The notes: a model not told the origin generated them from the sequence alone. 64,000 nt of DNA from Spodoptera frugiperda (GCF_023101765.2 NC_064221.1:10101465-10165464); one strand, 5' to 3'; positions 1 to 11,680 are shown, counted from the first letter of the stretch. Made by a program: numbers and translations.

Positions 1-5
1 TGCTA

Positions 6-143
6 GCCGGTAAACAATCAGTCGGATTACTTCATGGTAAGCTATCGTCGCCGCCCATAGATACCCGAAACAGCGGCGTTGCCGGCCTTTTGGGAATTAG
101 ACGTTTAAGGGTTGTGGGGACTCGGGGATTGGGAAGATTAGAA
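6..143 (-). repeat. Family A SINE-like repeat, partial
   Basis: The complement of the 3' half of the family: GCCGGTAAAC...CATGGTAAGC...GTTGCCGGCCTTTTGGG. It lies in the G1 intron. Confidence 0.65.
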
Positions 144-236
144 TAAAAGAAACATCTTTCACACAACGCTATTAGTTGATTATTTAAACACACCTATCTA
201 TGATTTTACTGGAATAAATGCTTTGACAAGACTTAC

Positions 237-944
237 CGAAAATTGAAACAGTCTCTTAAAGATACAAAAGGCATCCATCAAATCCATATAAGCTTGATAT
301 AGTTTCTTGAAAACACCATTCGCTTCGTCTTCTACATCAGATTCAATTGAACAATAGAACTCGACTTCAGATATCCACGTTTCCACACCATGTCTTATAA
401 AGGACATCAAAGACGTCCCATACGTTACATAGACATCAAAATAAATAATACTATAGAAATAAACCGCTATATTTACATCAGGCATTAAAATAATACAGAC
501 GGAATAAAATACGAAATGGCGAAACACACCAAAATAATTCCAATAGATGGCCTGCTTATATCTTCGAAAATTAACAGCCCTATACGCTTTCTGAATCTTG
601 ATAATTATGGCGACATTGTCTTTTCTGTAGATAACATTGATTGAGTAGAATGTGATGAAGGAAATGATCAAGAAAGTAACGTTAACGTCAGTAAAGTTGA
701 TCACAGCTTGATTGCCTTTCTTATGAACGAAGTAAGAAGTTAGGAATTGAAATCCTATGAACAGAAGGACTCCAAAGAATGAGAAAAGTAAATAGGGAAG
801 CCTGTGTGGTCTAATACAATTGTTATCAACAGCGAATCTAGATAGGAATACAGCGTGTTGCAGTATTCTGTATGGGAAAATTGCACTTTGGAAAATTTTG
901 TCCAGAAAATGATCGTTTTCAAACGGTTTAATACTGATTTTCAT
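237..944 (-). CDS. Gustatory receptor G1, first exon only (5' partial gene)
   Basis: This is the long first exon of an insect gustatory receptor of the 7tm_7 family. It encodes 236 codons from ATG at 944-942 and ends in a phase-0 donor (TTTTCG|GTAAGT, exon end at 237). An in-frame GTG six bases further upstream is not a credible start. The protein shows the family layout: a basic N-terminus, an early IFPYRI segment that corresponds to the YPFNL segment of the paralogues, several hydrophobic spans, an FDVYVTYG segment matching the IDVDLVYG position of the others, and a C-terminal helix ending IFKRLFQFS. The three short 3' exons, including the TM7 exon, must lie beyond the left edge. Bases 1-236 are intron containing a truncated SINE-like repeat. 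The family identity is well supported, but ligand and orthology cannot be told. Confidence 0.85.
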
Positions 945-969
945 CGTCACTTAAACATTAATAAATGCA

Positions 970-1240
970 TTTTTCGACATTCATCGTCATCATCAACAGC
1001 CTATTAACGGATATTATTCACCAAGCTCTTCTCACATAGAAGGTTTGGATAGTAATCACCACACTAGTTGAATGCTGGTTGGCAATTTCAAACTTATAAT
1101 CAGAAATTATAAGCCCAGGTTTCTTCTCAATGTTTTTCTTCACCGTTTTTCAGTAGTGTTTAAAAAATCTTAGAAAGTACATATAACTTGGAAAAGTCAC
1201 ATTGGTATTTGCTGTTGGTAGGTTTCGGACTAGCCCCGAT
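970..1240. repeat. Family H dispersed repeat
   Basis: ATCATCAACAGCCTATTAAC, AATCACCACACTAGTTGAAT and AATTATAAGCCCAGGTTTCT recur at 54886-55010 and 55395-55500. Between G1 and G2. Confidence 0.5.
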
Positions 1241-1587
1241 GCGCGAGGAACGGGAATCTAAAACTACCAGGCCCCCACGACAGAGTAAAACTAAAACTAA
1301 ACTGACTGAAAAATTCTACTATATAATAATAAAGTTGTATTCATTATAAGGTACAATAAATTTAAAATGGACATCATATCGTTTGTACTTCATTCTCTTT
1401 CTATCGATCTAACTGTAAATGTGACTGACAAATTAATGATAATTGATGATCCTTAAGTGGTTGGTATAGAAGTGAAGTGTGTTTACGATATTACTTTCCC
1501 ATTACTTGTTATACTGTTAGTTTAAAATGCTGGAATGGGTGTTATAAATTAAATATTTTTTTTACATTAACTAAGACCACGTTTTAC

Positions 1588-1672
1588 TCTCGTACATTAA
1601 TAGAGAAAAGCTCAACTAGATTCGAGTCGCGGGACTCACATCATGTACGTGAGTAAACCGTGATTTTTAGTT
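1588..1672 (+). repeat. Family E dispersed repeat
   Basis: CGTACATTAATAGAGAAAAG...GATTCGAGTCGCGGGACTC...ACGTGAGTAAACCGTGATTT, with inverted ends. Between G1 and G2. Confidence 0.55.
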
Positions 1673-1944
1673 AATAGAGCTTATCTCTCACGATAGTTAC
1701 CGTATTATTATAAAAAAAATTTACAGTCACAAAATAAAATATAATTCAACAAATTATGATTGCTGATTATCAAAAGAAGTATTTAACTAATTTTAGCTCA
1801 TCATTAAAATATTAGAAATAAATTCAAAAAATCAACCTACCTATGTAATATGCTTTACAATGTAGATACAGCACTAGTTAAAAGAAGGAATGGATTAGGG
1901 ATGGAAAAGAAAATATTATAATATTTAATAAAAAACAATTATAT

Positions 1945-4210
1945 TTAATGCTGTTCAGACGGTAACAGCATAAATTGCAGCAGTACTAGAGTATAGTTTG
2001 TCAGCAGCCCGAACAGTGCCACTGGCAACATGGCGTCCACCGAACCCAGCCCAAATAACTCCAGCTTCATAAAATTGGTCTCATGTAAACGCTGTATGTT
2101 TTTACAAATCTTCTTGTCGGCATCTGTAATGGAAATTATTATTATGAAAAAAATTTAGTGTGGGAGAGCCATGCTTTGGCACAAATGGGCTGGCTCGATG
2201 GGAATGATAAGCCTCAGATAAAACCGACGTGAAACAGCGCTTGCGTTATATTTCATCATGTGAGTGAGATTTCCAGAGACTTAATATTATCCTTCTCCCC
2301 AATCTCCCTAATCCCCAACAATCTCCAAATTCCTAATCCCCTCCAAATAACAGACAACGTATTTGTAACACTTCTAATGTTTCTGGTGTCTATGGATGGC
2401 GACATCAAGCGATCTCGACCAAGAAGGCAGTCAGACAATTAATTTTCTTCATATTAAAACTCATATGACTATTCAACTGGACCCTACCAGTTATAAAACT
2501 TCTTAGCCTCGGGTATAATTTTGATCTCGTAATCCATCGTCACGATCATTTGATTCAATAACTAAAATGCTGTCATTACGTATCATTTTAATACCTGAAC
2601 GAGTTGAACCTAAAATGATGGTACATGAATCTTGACATGAACTCAGAGCTGCGTAGAACAGTTCACAAGACGATCCCAACAGTATTTGAAGCAACAAATT
2701 CTTCACAATCCATAATAAATTGCATATCAACGGCTTAATGATTTCCTGGAAAGGATTTAATAGTAAAAGCGAATGAATATTGATAAGAACACAGTTAGTC
2801 TAAAATTAGTGAAATCATGCTTCAAATAATAGTCACAGCTTTTTATCTCTCTATCTCTTTCCAACTGCCATTATAAATGTTATTATATGAGAGTTAGAGT
2901 AAGAGAGAGATCAGTACCCTTAGTGCGAGTTTGCTTTAGCTTGAGCTCGTTCGGTGTTCTGATTGGCCAGCGCGAATGAACTAACCAATCAGAGTGCCGA
3001 AAGCGCTCTCGGTTCGTTCTCATTCAACGTAAAGCAAACTGGTACTAACGGTACTGCCTCTAGCCTAATGGCACTTTGGTTAGGCTTAAAATCACACGAG
3101 GCAGTATGAGTATTACCACATCCATAAGGAATTTTAGGAGGGAGGTACCACAGAACGCCAAATAATAGTCATTGTTTATTAATTTCATGTCATTATCGTT
3201 AGACTTTTTCAAACTTACTTCATCGGTTTTGTAAAGACCAATCATGAAATGAATATCGACAAGTCCGTGAACAAATGTTTCTATTGCGTGGAACAGAACC
3301 TAAAAAAAAATACATTTAGGCCGAATATTGTTATTCATAAACTCGCCATAATCGACACGAAAATTAAAAAATGTACCTATATAATCAACAATTAATAAAG
3401 CTCTTTAATATATATTTTCCATGTGTTTTATTTACACAATATGACAAACAATGAACTTACCCAAATCTGGCAAAGAATACCGAACAGTTTATAACTTTCT
3501 AATATTTTACTATACTTATAATAAAAACTCTCATAATTAGCTTCTTTACCGATATTTCTTGAGGCATCAAAGAAGTCACTGTTCCAGGACAAAGCGTAAC
3601 ACTCTAGCAAGTTGATAAATCTTATTGAGTATACCATACAAGCGTCTAAACAGAATAGAATAGAATTGGAGACAATTATCTCCCAGGGCAACCAATACAA
3701 GTAATTGGGGATCACAATACCTATATGGAAACATAAAATCATGATAAAGTAACACCAGCTAACAATAACAACATTTTTAAAGACAGACTTATTTTGGAAA
3801 AGCCTGTGAATTTCATAGAGCCTCAAGATGGACTCATAATGAATCTTGGTGTGAGTGAGGTTGTAAATATAAATGACAAGGAATCCAATGGAGTAGAGGA
3901 AGAAATCAATAGACACTAACACGAAGCAAAATAAGTCATGTATATGAGTTGAAATGTCGCAGCACATTCGAAGCAAGAACAGAATGGTTCGTAAGACTGC
4001 CGCAAGTATAGAAGCTTTATTTAAAAGAATGTTGTTTGTGGGATGGTATTTTGGTGGTAACTGTAGCATCATCATTCGGTTCAAAGGCTTTAGCATATTC
4101 TCTACAGCCTTGTCAATTTCACTGTTCTGTAATATTTTCACTCGATAACTTTTACTATCACTTGGATGTATTTTCTTCGAGAACATATTGTATAAGTTGC
4201 TCAAATACAT
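1945..4210 (-). CDS. Gustatory receptor G2, four exons, complete
   Basis: This is a complete four-exon gustatory receptor. Its exons are 3461-4210, 3219-3299, 2595-2745 and 1945-2123. They join in frame (phases 0, 0, 1) to 387 codons, stop included. Every border has GT-AG; examples are donor GATGAA|GTAAGT after exon 2 and acceptor ATTACAG before exon 4. Exon 1 carries an N-terminal LKPLN motif and several membrane spans. Exon 3 carries the span LWIVKNLLLQILLGSSCELF. Exon 4 carries the TM7 signature TNYTLVLLQF. Intron 3 holds a SINE-like copy and intron 2 a palindromic MITE. G2 is divergent from its neighbours: it lacks the CEKFY motif, having CELFY, and has an extended tail after LLQF. It lies head to head with G3. 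Gr membership is firm; the ligand is unknown. Confidence 0.88.
2157..2412 (+). repeat. Family A SINE-like repeat
   Basis: Begins GTGTGGGAGAGCCATGCTTT and continues through CCAATCTCCCTAATCCCC. Diverged copy in G2 intron 3, sense opposite to the gene. Confidence 0.65.
2912..3056. mobile_element. Palindromic MITE, family C
   Basis: The ends are CAGTACCCTTAG and its complement GGTACTG. Inside, CTGATTGGCC...ACCAATCAGAGTGCC and the AAAGCAAACT end segments make the element almost a full palindrome. It lies in G2 intron 2. Confidence 0.75.
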
Positions 4211-5050
4211 TTATTTTCGTTTATGTTCAATGTGTTTTGTATTGGAATTGAGGCTTGTGGTATAAAAAAGAATAATGACGTTTGTTTGTTATCATTGACT
4301 AAGATCTGATGTTAAAGTTCGATTTTGAGTCCAATGTCATTGGACGAGAGCATTTAGGAAAATTAAGGAGCGTATAGTACGTATCGTTCAGTCATTGCCG
4401 TTCTTTATTCTATTCTTAGTAAACCTTCTAATGAAATGTCTAGAAAATGCTAATTTACTTAATACAAATTGATGGAACATGATAATATTATGTATTACAG
4501 ATTAATCAAGCACAGATATAATGTAAGCTAATGGGAGATTGTTTGCTAAACCAATATAATTATCAAATAAATTCATTGTTATGTTGTCGGCTTACTCTCG
4601 TAGCGGTTTGACGAGGAACTCGACTAGTTTCAAGCCATGCTAGATTATGATTATGTTATATTTTACTCCATTTCTAGTAATACAATCAATCACCTTTGCT
4701 ACAGTATTTTGCAATTTTAATATTAAGTTAATATTAAGTTGTCGTCCATACGATTTTTAAGTATTGTAGATTCATTATTCTGTTTGTTTTTTAACGTTTT
4801 CAAGCAATTGGTGAGTTTTGAAAATGCCCACCACATTTCGTTCGTTCTTCCTCAGACAAGAACACGATGAAACTGGATTAGAAAGAATTCAATAATCATT
4901 ACTGTGTTCAGTATTACGTAAATAATATATATCGCCACCCACGTGTGATTTTACATTAATTAGATAGACTGTTGTATCATTGATTACTCCCTTATCGAGT
5001 TACTTCTAATCCAATTTTCTTCAACCCTTCTTTGAGGAAAAACGAACAAA
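4211..5050. other. Divergent intergenic region between G2 and G3
   Basis: This 840-bp stretch separates the head-to-head starts of G2 and G3 and should hold both promoters. It contains a degraded family E fragment near 4590-4650, a short TTAATATTAAG duplication near 4720, and the block shared with G4 at 5000-5018. No TATA box could be assigned. Confidence 0.4.
5000..5018 (+). promoter_or_regulatory. Block upstream of G3 shared with G4
   Basis: TTACTTCTAATCCAATTTT is identical at 8461-8479 before G4. The wider stretches 4968-5030 and 8433-8490 are also clearly alignable (ATTGATT, CCTTAT, GA.TTACTTC). The block lies 33 bases before the G3 start and 28 bases before the matching ATG in G4. It is either a common promoter or 5' leader, or simply residue of the duplication. 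Confidence 0.4.
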
Positions 5051-7786
5051 ATGTGGCTGACTTTATCAAAATTCCTAAACCACTTAAAATTACCAAATAA
5101 CAAATGGCATATTGAACCTTATGCTGTAAAATTTAAGAACCATTTGCACAAAGATATTTGTAGAATATTTTACCCTTTCAATTTAATGTTAAAATTACAG
5201 TTCGCTTCGAAATACTGTATCAAAGACGGTTGTATTACTACAAATGGAGTGACGTCATACATTTTGGCTTTCCTCGTTTTTTCCTTTATAATACCTGCAC
5301 ATATGATAGTTTATATATCAACTACTGATATAACTCAATCTTATGTCTCCATAATCTTTCCCACCTTTCGATGTATTGGTCTCATTATAACCTTTGTCTT
5401 GAGCATTGTGCACAGATGTAACAACGTCTTGCTTGTTCTCATCATCCAAGATATTCTTAGATGCATCGACATCAGTAAGACTATCTGCAATATCATAATT
5501 TGGAACTGGATCACAGTTTTTAGTGCTGTCTTCGGCGACATGTTCATTTACGTTGTATTTTACAACGCATTTACCCGTTTCTCTTATTCAAGCGCTTTCT
5601 GTGAAGGGTTTTTCGCTTGTATCGATGTTGATTTGGTTTACGGTATTCGAATCCTTGTTCTGTTAATGAAATATCTCGATGCATGGACTGTGGAAGTGCT
5701 TAGTATGAGTGTAAATGAGGGAATTGGTAAAGGGTACTGCGTATTGCTTTTGAAAAACTATCGAAATATTTTAAAAGCTTTTGATATTTATAAGAAACTG
5801 TCACAAGTGATGGTGAGTACAGTAATGAATGATTTTAATATCTTTTAGTTATAATGACAGGCTGAAATCATAGCAAGACTAGTATCGTGATATTGAAGAA
5901 AAATAATATTATGTTCATCATAGGAAGGCCGGGCTGTACCCTTAGTACGAGTTAAACAAGAGCGCGTTTAGGGCTCTGATTGGTCGGTTTACTCGAGCCG
6001 GCCAATCAGAGAGTAGCATGTGCTCTTGGACTGATACTTTAAACGTAAAGCAAACTCATACTGAGAGTACTGATGATTTGGTGTTGTCCTTTATAATTAT
6101 GGTCATGATGGGACAATGATGGGTTTGATCATCAGTCACACGTTTAATAATGACATACGTAAAATACAATTTATCATCCATTATTTATGTCATATTTAAA
6201 TGATAAACTCAATACCTTTTCAGCGTGCTTAATTACAAAATTATAAGGCACTTTTTTCAACAGGTTCTTGTTCGTACAATAAATGCATTCGGGCGCAATC
6301 TCGCTCATCTGCAGAATACTATACAAATGTTAAAAATAAAAACTCTTTTACAACGTACCCCAGTAAGTATTAATAATGTACAATATTTCTTTTTTATTTA
6401 TCAAAAAGTAGCTTAAATTTTTTTGAGAATTAAAGCATGTGTAAAAATGCCATGCTTAGGCACGAATGGACCATCTTGCTTCACCCAGGGTGAGAAAAGT
6501 CGGTGAAAAATTTTACCTCCTCAAAAAAGACACGAATGGACCGATGCCTCTACTAGACAAATATCACAGCCTTACAAAAAACCGAAGTGTAATAATAATT
6601 GCGTTGTATGTAACGACATCCTCGTTCTTATCATCCGGCGTGAGTGAAGTTACCGGAGGCCCTATCATCTATTCCCCAACAACCCTTAAATTTCTAACAC
6701 CCAAAAGTAACGCATTTGTAACGCCTCTGGTGCTTTATGTCTCCATAGGCGGCGGCGTTTGCTTACCAGGTGACCCGTCTGCTCATTACCATAAAAAAGG
6801 GTCGAGTCCCCTCCCGTAAATCCTCAACCCCTAAAAGGCCACCAATGTACTTGTAATTCTCTCTAGTGTTACGAATGTCCATTGATGTCGCCAATGCATA
6901 ACTGTAATGAGCGCGTTGATCCAATCGCTGGCCATGGCATGCTAAGACAGACCCCAGAGGTCTAATTGTGTGCCTAGTTTAAGTTATATGTGTAATGTAA
7001 TATGTGAAAGAAATAAATAAATAAAAATAAATAAATATTAATTGCTAACCATCAGATGACCCGTACACTAGTTTGCTGCAGTGCTTCATAGCAAAAAAAG
7101 TGCAAAAGCCTTATATAGATAATGCAGTGTATTATATTTCAGTTTCTATACCCAGATTGGATATATTGCGCGATGACCTCAGTGTGGATAATGAAGTATC
7201 TAACAGTAATTACGTTACAAAGCGTGTACTGTGAGAAGTTCTACATAGCGGTAGAGAAAGCCGAGGCGGCGTGTATACAGCGACTGATGAATGTCAACTG
7301 CTCAAGTAAGAACTTATTTGTTAGATAAACATCTTTACCATCGTTAACCAGAGATGTGCTATGCTACGTTGCTGTGGATGCGTTTGGCTTCCACCAATCA
7401 TATTGATTTTGGTACACATAGCATAGGACTAGTAGAAACGGACTCAGCAAAGCTATGTGTTTTATATGGAAAGATACGTGCTACTATCGATACATCGCAT
7501 ACTCGAGTTGCGTATCTTCCTCGCACAGCTTCATAGTTTAGTATCAGTGGAAACGGGAAAAAAGCTGCTTGCGCAAAATTTTGCCAATTTTGTACAAGAA
7601 AATATGTTTTGTTTCTTTGCAGAAAATCATCGAAGACTCTTCAAAACCATTTTAAGGGAAACTCGATCGTCGCCCATTAAGATGAGAGCGTGCGGACTTT
7701 TCAATGTGGATGTGATACTACCCTTGAGTATAATGGGCCTATTTGCTAATTATTCTTTCATACTTCTGCAGTTTGCTTTCTTATAA
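5051..7786 (+). CDS. Gustatory receptor G3, four exons, complete
   Basis: This is a complete gustatory receptor. Its exons are 5051-5812, 6264-6362, 7143-7305 and 7623-7786. Intron phases are 0, 0 and 1, and the joined frame has 396 codons including stop. Residues 36-45 hold the YPFNL motif. Hydrophobic spans lie near residues 70-90, 97-120, 147-172 and 183-208. Exon 3 has the TM6-like span ending CEKFYIAVEKAEAACIQ, and exon 4 the TM7 signature ANYSFILLQF. AATAAA follows 28 bases after the stop. Intron 2 contains a rearranged SINE-like copy and intron 3 a MITE. It is the closest paralogue of G4, which follows in the same direction, so the pair looks like a tandem duplication. It is presumably a ligand-gated channel subunit in taste neurons; no sugar or CO2 receptor signature was recognised. 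Confidence 0.9.
5935..6072. mobile_element. Palindromic MITE, family C
   Basis: Another copy of the fold-back family, with CTCTGATTGGTCGG facing GGCCAATCAGAG. It lies in G3 intron 1. Confidence 0.7.
6439..6798 (+). repeat. Family A SINE-like repeat, rearranged
   Basis: The head (CATGCTTAGGCACGAATGGA) occurs twice in altered form, then GTTACCGGAGGCCC and the tail ACCATAAAAAAG. In G3 intron 2. Confidence 0.6.
7340..7545. mobile_element. Family I MITE copy
   Basis: AGAGATGTGCTATGCTACGT...GTGGATGCGTTTGGCTTCCA...CTATCGATACATCGCATACT, shared with 55544 and 61190. In G3 intron 3. Confidence 0.6.
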
Positions 7787-7814
7787 TTAGTTCTTCTAGA
7801 AAAATATTTGTATT

Positions 7815-7820
7815 AATAAA
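7815..7820 (+). terminator. Poly(A) signal of G3
   Basis: AATAAA begins 28 bases after the G3 stop codon, on the coding strand. Confidence 0.6.
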
Positions 7821-8033
7821 ACAATATCAACTACTTTTATTGTCATAGAAGATTAAACCTCATTACCCTTCACTATTCTACTTTAAATGTAACAGACATT
7901 ACTGTGTATATTATACTAGCTGATCCGCCAATGTTATTTTGCCTTAAAATTATTTCGTCAAAAAATTTAAGGGTGAACAACCCTTATCACTTAGAGATTT
8001 CTCAGACCAATTGAATACGCATATTATAATAAA

Positions 8034-8249
8034 CTAGCGGACCCGACAGACGTTGTCCTGTCTACACGTCTTTAATTTGAAAATTTGTCGGATCCAATGT
8101 AAAACATATTGTCCAGCGGACAAAATTGTGAATCTAAACCATTCTCAGATCCCCTTGAACACACACAAAAAAATTCATCAAAATCGGTCCAGTCGTTTAA
8201 GAGAAGTTCAGTGACATACACACTTACAGAAGAATTATATATATAAAGA
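8034..8249. repeat. Family D repeat, short copy
   Basis: Shares AGCGGACCCGACAGACGTTG at one end and AGAATTATATATATAAAGAT at the other with 24297 and 43777, but the middle is shortened. Upstream of G4. Confidence 0.65.
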
Positions 8250-8460
8250 TTTGATAAAAATCAATAAAGCCGTTTCGCAGAAGTACGGTCACTAACATTG
8301 TGTCATGGAAATTTTATATATTAGATTTATGACTTGCCCAAGGCTTTCGATTCATTGTTTATTATGGTAGTAAGTATGGAAATATTATATTACTTTCTAC
8401 GTCTGATTTTGCTTTATTAAGATTGATTGTCTAGTTGTCATTGATTGCAGCCTTATTGAA

Positions 8461-8479
8461 TTACTTCTAATCCAATTTT
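8461..8479 (+). promoter_or_regulatory. Block upstream of G4 shared with G3
   Basis: This is an exact 19-base match to 5000-5018 at nearly the same distance from the paralogous start. It has the same interpretation as the G3 copy. Confidence 0.4.
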
Positions 8480-8506
8480 ACTCCACCATTCTTTCTCGTA
8501 GAACAA

Positions 8507-8521
8507 ATGAATTGCGTCTGA
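8507..8521 (+). promoter_or_regulatory. Upstream ORF in the G4 leader
   Basis: A five-codon frame, ATG AAT TGC GTC TGA, lies 36 bases before the G4 start. Its ATG sits in ACAAATGAATTG, which aligns with ACAAAATGTGGCTG at the G3 start. The ancestral start therefore seems to have been closed by a stop, leaving a short uORF. An effect on translation is inference. Confidence 0.4.
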
Positions 8522-8557
8522 CATTTTAATAGAAAACATTAAAAAATAAGCGGAATA

Positions 8558-11254
8558 ATGAATCTTATACAAAATCGTCTCGACAAAGATATCCAGAAAA
8601 TGTTGTACCCATTCAATTTAATATTAAAATTACAACTATCTTCAAAATACTCTATCAAAGATGATTGTATAGCAACAAATGGAGTGAAATATTACATTTT
8701 AGCTTTCCTAAACGTTTGCTTTATAATTTCTACAAACATGTGGGTTTTCTTTTTGACTGCTGAGACTTTTTTTATAATAATCTTACCAGCCTTGCGATGT
8801 ATTGGTCTTGTTATAACTTTCGTCTTGAGTATTGTGCACAGGTGTAACAATGTCTTGCTTGTTCTCATCATCCAAGATATTCATAGATGTATCGACATCA
8901 GTAAGGCTACCCATAGTATCATTTTATGGAACTGGATTACAGTATTTGCTGTTCTCTCCTGTGATTTGTTAGTATATTTGTTATTCAGTAGAGCCTTTAA
9001 GTTCTTTGCTTATATTAATGTTATTTGCGAAGTATTCATCTGTAGTATTGATGTTGATTTGGTTTACGGTATTCGAATTCTTATTTTGTTAATGAAATAT
9101 CTCGATGCTTGGACTGTGAAAGTGCTTCGTATGAATGTAGGTGAGGATATTGATAGAAGGTATTGCATGTTACTTTTGGAAAACTATAGAAATATTTTAA
9201 GAGCTTTCAATCTTTTTAAGAAATTATCAAAAGTATTGGTGAGTATAGTAATAAATTATTTTTATATATTTCTGTTACAATAAATATTTTATTTTTATTT
9301 TCCATTAGACACGTATTATACGTAGGAATGCCTCTTCTAAACTATGATTCTTTTTATCTAGCATTGCTATCTTATGCAACGCTTTCTGATGTTTAGAAAA
9401 ATACCTATCGTATAAAAACATTAAACTGAACGATTTTCTTCTTTTTTTGAGAGGGATAAATCATTCAGTTTCTTCTCCTGTCTTGGGAGAGAGAGGGAGT
9501 GTCAGACTCTTACTGGCTAAAAACCACCCCGTTCCTACTCCTGCTTTTCGAGCCGGAGCCTCGGTAAACCTGCTAGGTAGTCCGCAGCTCCGGATCAGGC
9601 ATCAGCCCTACTGGGCCCCATCTGTGGTGGTCTGATGTCTCTATGAGGCGCGCATAGAACGCGACTCGTCGTAAACGACTGTCTACTACAGTATGGTTAA
9701 TTTACTTTAAACATTTTAAGGAATCTTTTTATCTACAGGTTCTTTATCGTACAATGAATGCATTCGGACGTAATCTAGGTTACCTGCAGAATGCTATACG
9801 AATAATAAAAACGAAATTTCTCCAGCGACGTGATAATGTTAGTATATTAATATTATGTGTATTTTTTATTCTAATGTTTACTATAGTAAAACTATGAGCC
9901 AATATCAAATCATTTTCATGTTCATAGCCAGAATAGTTCGGCATGACGTAGTGAAAAATATTAGATTATATTATAATATGGGCATCAAAATTAAGGGTTT
10001 ACCACCTATCAGCTCGATCTATCATCAGAAAGTGGTTAAAATTCAAATTACAAAATTTGGCCCAAACATACAAACGGGAAAAGCCAATTAATTAATACCG
10101 TTTAATTAATAAAAGAATTTGCACGAGTCGTTCGTCGATCGATGACGTTTATAAAAATATAATCCGGTAAACGAGCAGACGGATCACCTGATGGTAAGCA
10201 ATCACCGCCCCCCATGGACACCCGAAACACCAGAAGTGTTACAAGTGCGTTGCCGGCCTTTTGGGGCTAAGGAATTTAAGGGTTGTTAGGGAATCGGGGA
10301 TCGGGAATCTTGGGAAGGGGAGTACTTGCGTGTCCGGTAACCTCACTCACACAAAAAAACACAATGCAAGCGTTATTTCACGTCGGTTTTCTGTGAGGTC
10401 GTAGTATCGCTCCAGTCGAGCCGGCCCATTTGAGCCGAAGCATGGCTTTCCCACACTTAAAAAATTACAGAGTAGATTGTTCATTAAAAATATATTTGTA
10501 CGGAGTTTTAGTTACAATAATGTAATGTTTAAGGTCCGTTCCCCAGACTGGATATATTGCGTAGTGATGTCAGTTTGGATAGTGAAGTACATGTCGATAG
10601 TAATATTGCAAAGCGTGTATTGTGAGAAGTTCTACATAGCGGTAGAGAAAGCCGAGGCAGCGTGTATACAGCGAATGATGAATGTCAACTGCTCAAGTAA
10701 GAACTATTTTTACAAGCTTACAACATATCACTATAAGCCGGTAAACGTGGATTGTAAGCAATCGCCGCCGCTCGTGAACACCCAGAACACCAGAGGCGTT
10801 ACAAATGTGTTGCCAGGCTTTTGGGGGTTAGAAATTTAAGAGTTGTTAGGGACCTGGGATTGGCAAGATTGGGAAGGGGGGTAATTGGGCCTCCAGTAAT
10901 CTCACTCATACAATGAAACACAATGCAAACGTTGTTTAACGTCGGTTTTCCGAAGTAAGCTTCCTAATTACAATATTATCAGTTTGAGCTCCGTTTTTTT
11001 TTGCTAGGAATCAATAACAGGAACTGGTGCAAATTGAGTATGTATTGAATATTTTTTGGGATCTATCAATGACTTTTTTATTCTTTACAGAAAATCATCG
11101 AAGACTATTCAAGAGTGTTTTAAGGGAAAATCGATCATCGCCCATTAAGATGAGGGCATGCGGACTTTTCAATGTGGACGCGACTCTACCCTTGAGTACA
11201 ATGGCGCTATTTACTAATTATGCTTTTGTACTCTTACAATTTGCTTTTTTGTGA
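8558..11254 (+). CDS. Gustatory receptor G4, four exons, complete
   Basis: This is a complete gustatory receptor. Its exons are 8558-9238, 9739-9837, 10534-10696 and 11091-11254, in phases 0, 0, 1, with 369 codons including stop. The exon 3 acceptor was placed at TTTAAG|GTC because it alone keeps phase 0 and matches the G3 exon length (163 bp in both). Exons 3 and 4 are almost identical in protein to those of G3 (CEKFYIAVEKAEAACIQ and KMRACGLFNVD are shared). TM7 reads TNYAFVLLQF. The N-terminus is about 27 residues shorter than in G3, because the position matching the G3 start now opens a five-codon upstream ORF. AATAAA lies just after the stop. SINE-like copies occupy introns 2 and 3. Confidence 0.9.
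9441..9596 (+). repeat. Family B dispersed repeat
   Basis: GAGAGTGTCAGACTC-type core with CTAAAAACCACCCCGTTCCT and CTAGGTAGTCCGCAGCTCCG. In G4 intron 1. Confidence 0.7.
10164..10459 (-). repeat. Family A SINE-like repeat, near complete
   Basis: Runs from CCGGTAAACGAGCAGACGGA to ATGGCTTTCCCACACTTAA, the complement of the family head. In G4 intron 2. Confidence 0.75.
10736..10953 (-). repeat. Family A SINE-like repeat, 5' truncated
   Basis: From AGCCGGTAAACGTGG to CGTCGGTTTTCCG. In G4 intron 3, close to the exon 3 donor. Confidence 0.7.
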
Positions 11255-11265
11255 ATATTAAAGTC

Positions 11266-11271
11266 AATAAA
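11266..11271 (+). terminator. Poly(A) signal of G4
   Basis: AATAAA begins 11 bases after the G4 stop codon, on the coding strand. Confidence 0.6.
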
Positions 11272-11680
11272 CAACAAATTTTGAAGAAAACTGTAGTTTT
11301 AATTGTAACACATTAAGAGTTTTATTACCCTACACATATTTTTTTTATATTTTAATGACCTCTCTAAGGCCTTCGAATGTTTTCCGCAACTGCAAACCAA
11401 AAAAGGACGTTCCGCAGGGTTCAACGCTTTGACCCATTTTGTTCTTCACTACTTCTTCTGCTAAAGCTTTTATGAGATTAATTGATAGAAAAAATATGTT
11501 TAATAATATTGCACAAAGTCAATTTCTGTTCGAAAAGCAATATCATATAGTCGTTATGAGTATTTCAGGGTAAATAAATCAAACTACTATTATGCCAAAA
11601 TTACGTACAAATTATTTAATAAACACAATTGTTTATCATAAAACTATATACTTGTAGATTATTTTATATTTATATTTCTT

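Noticed and set aside
3085..3180. Possible extra exon in G2 (hydrophobic FCGTSLLKFLMDVVILILP on the minus strand)
   Set aside because: It resembles the start of a Gr exon 3 only weakly, and G2 is already complete and in frame without it. It is probably intron sequence.
6466..6819. 117-codon frame in G3 intron 2
   Set aside because: It runs through a SINE-like repeat; similar frames occur in other copies of that repeat (44319, 38210, 62367).
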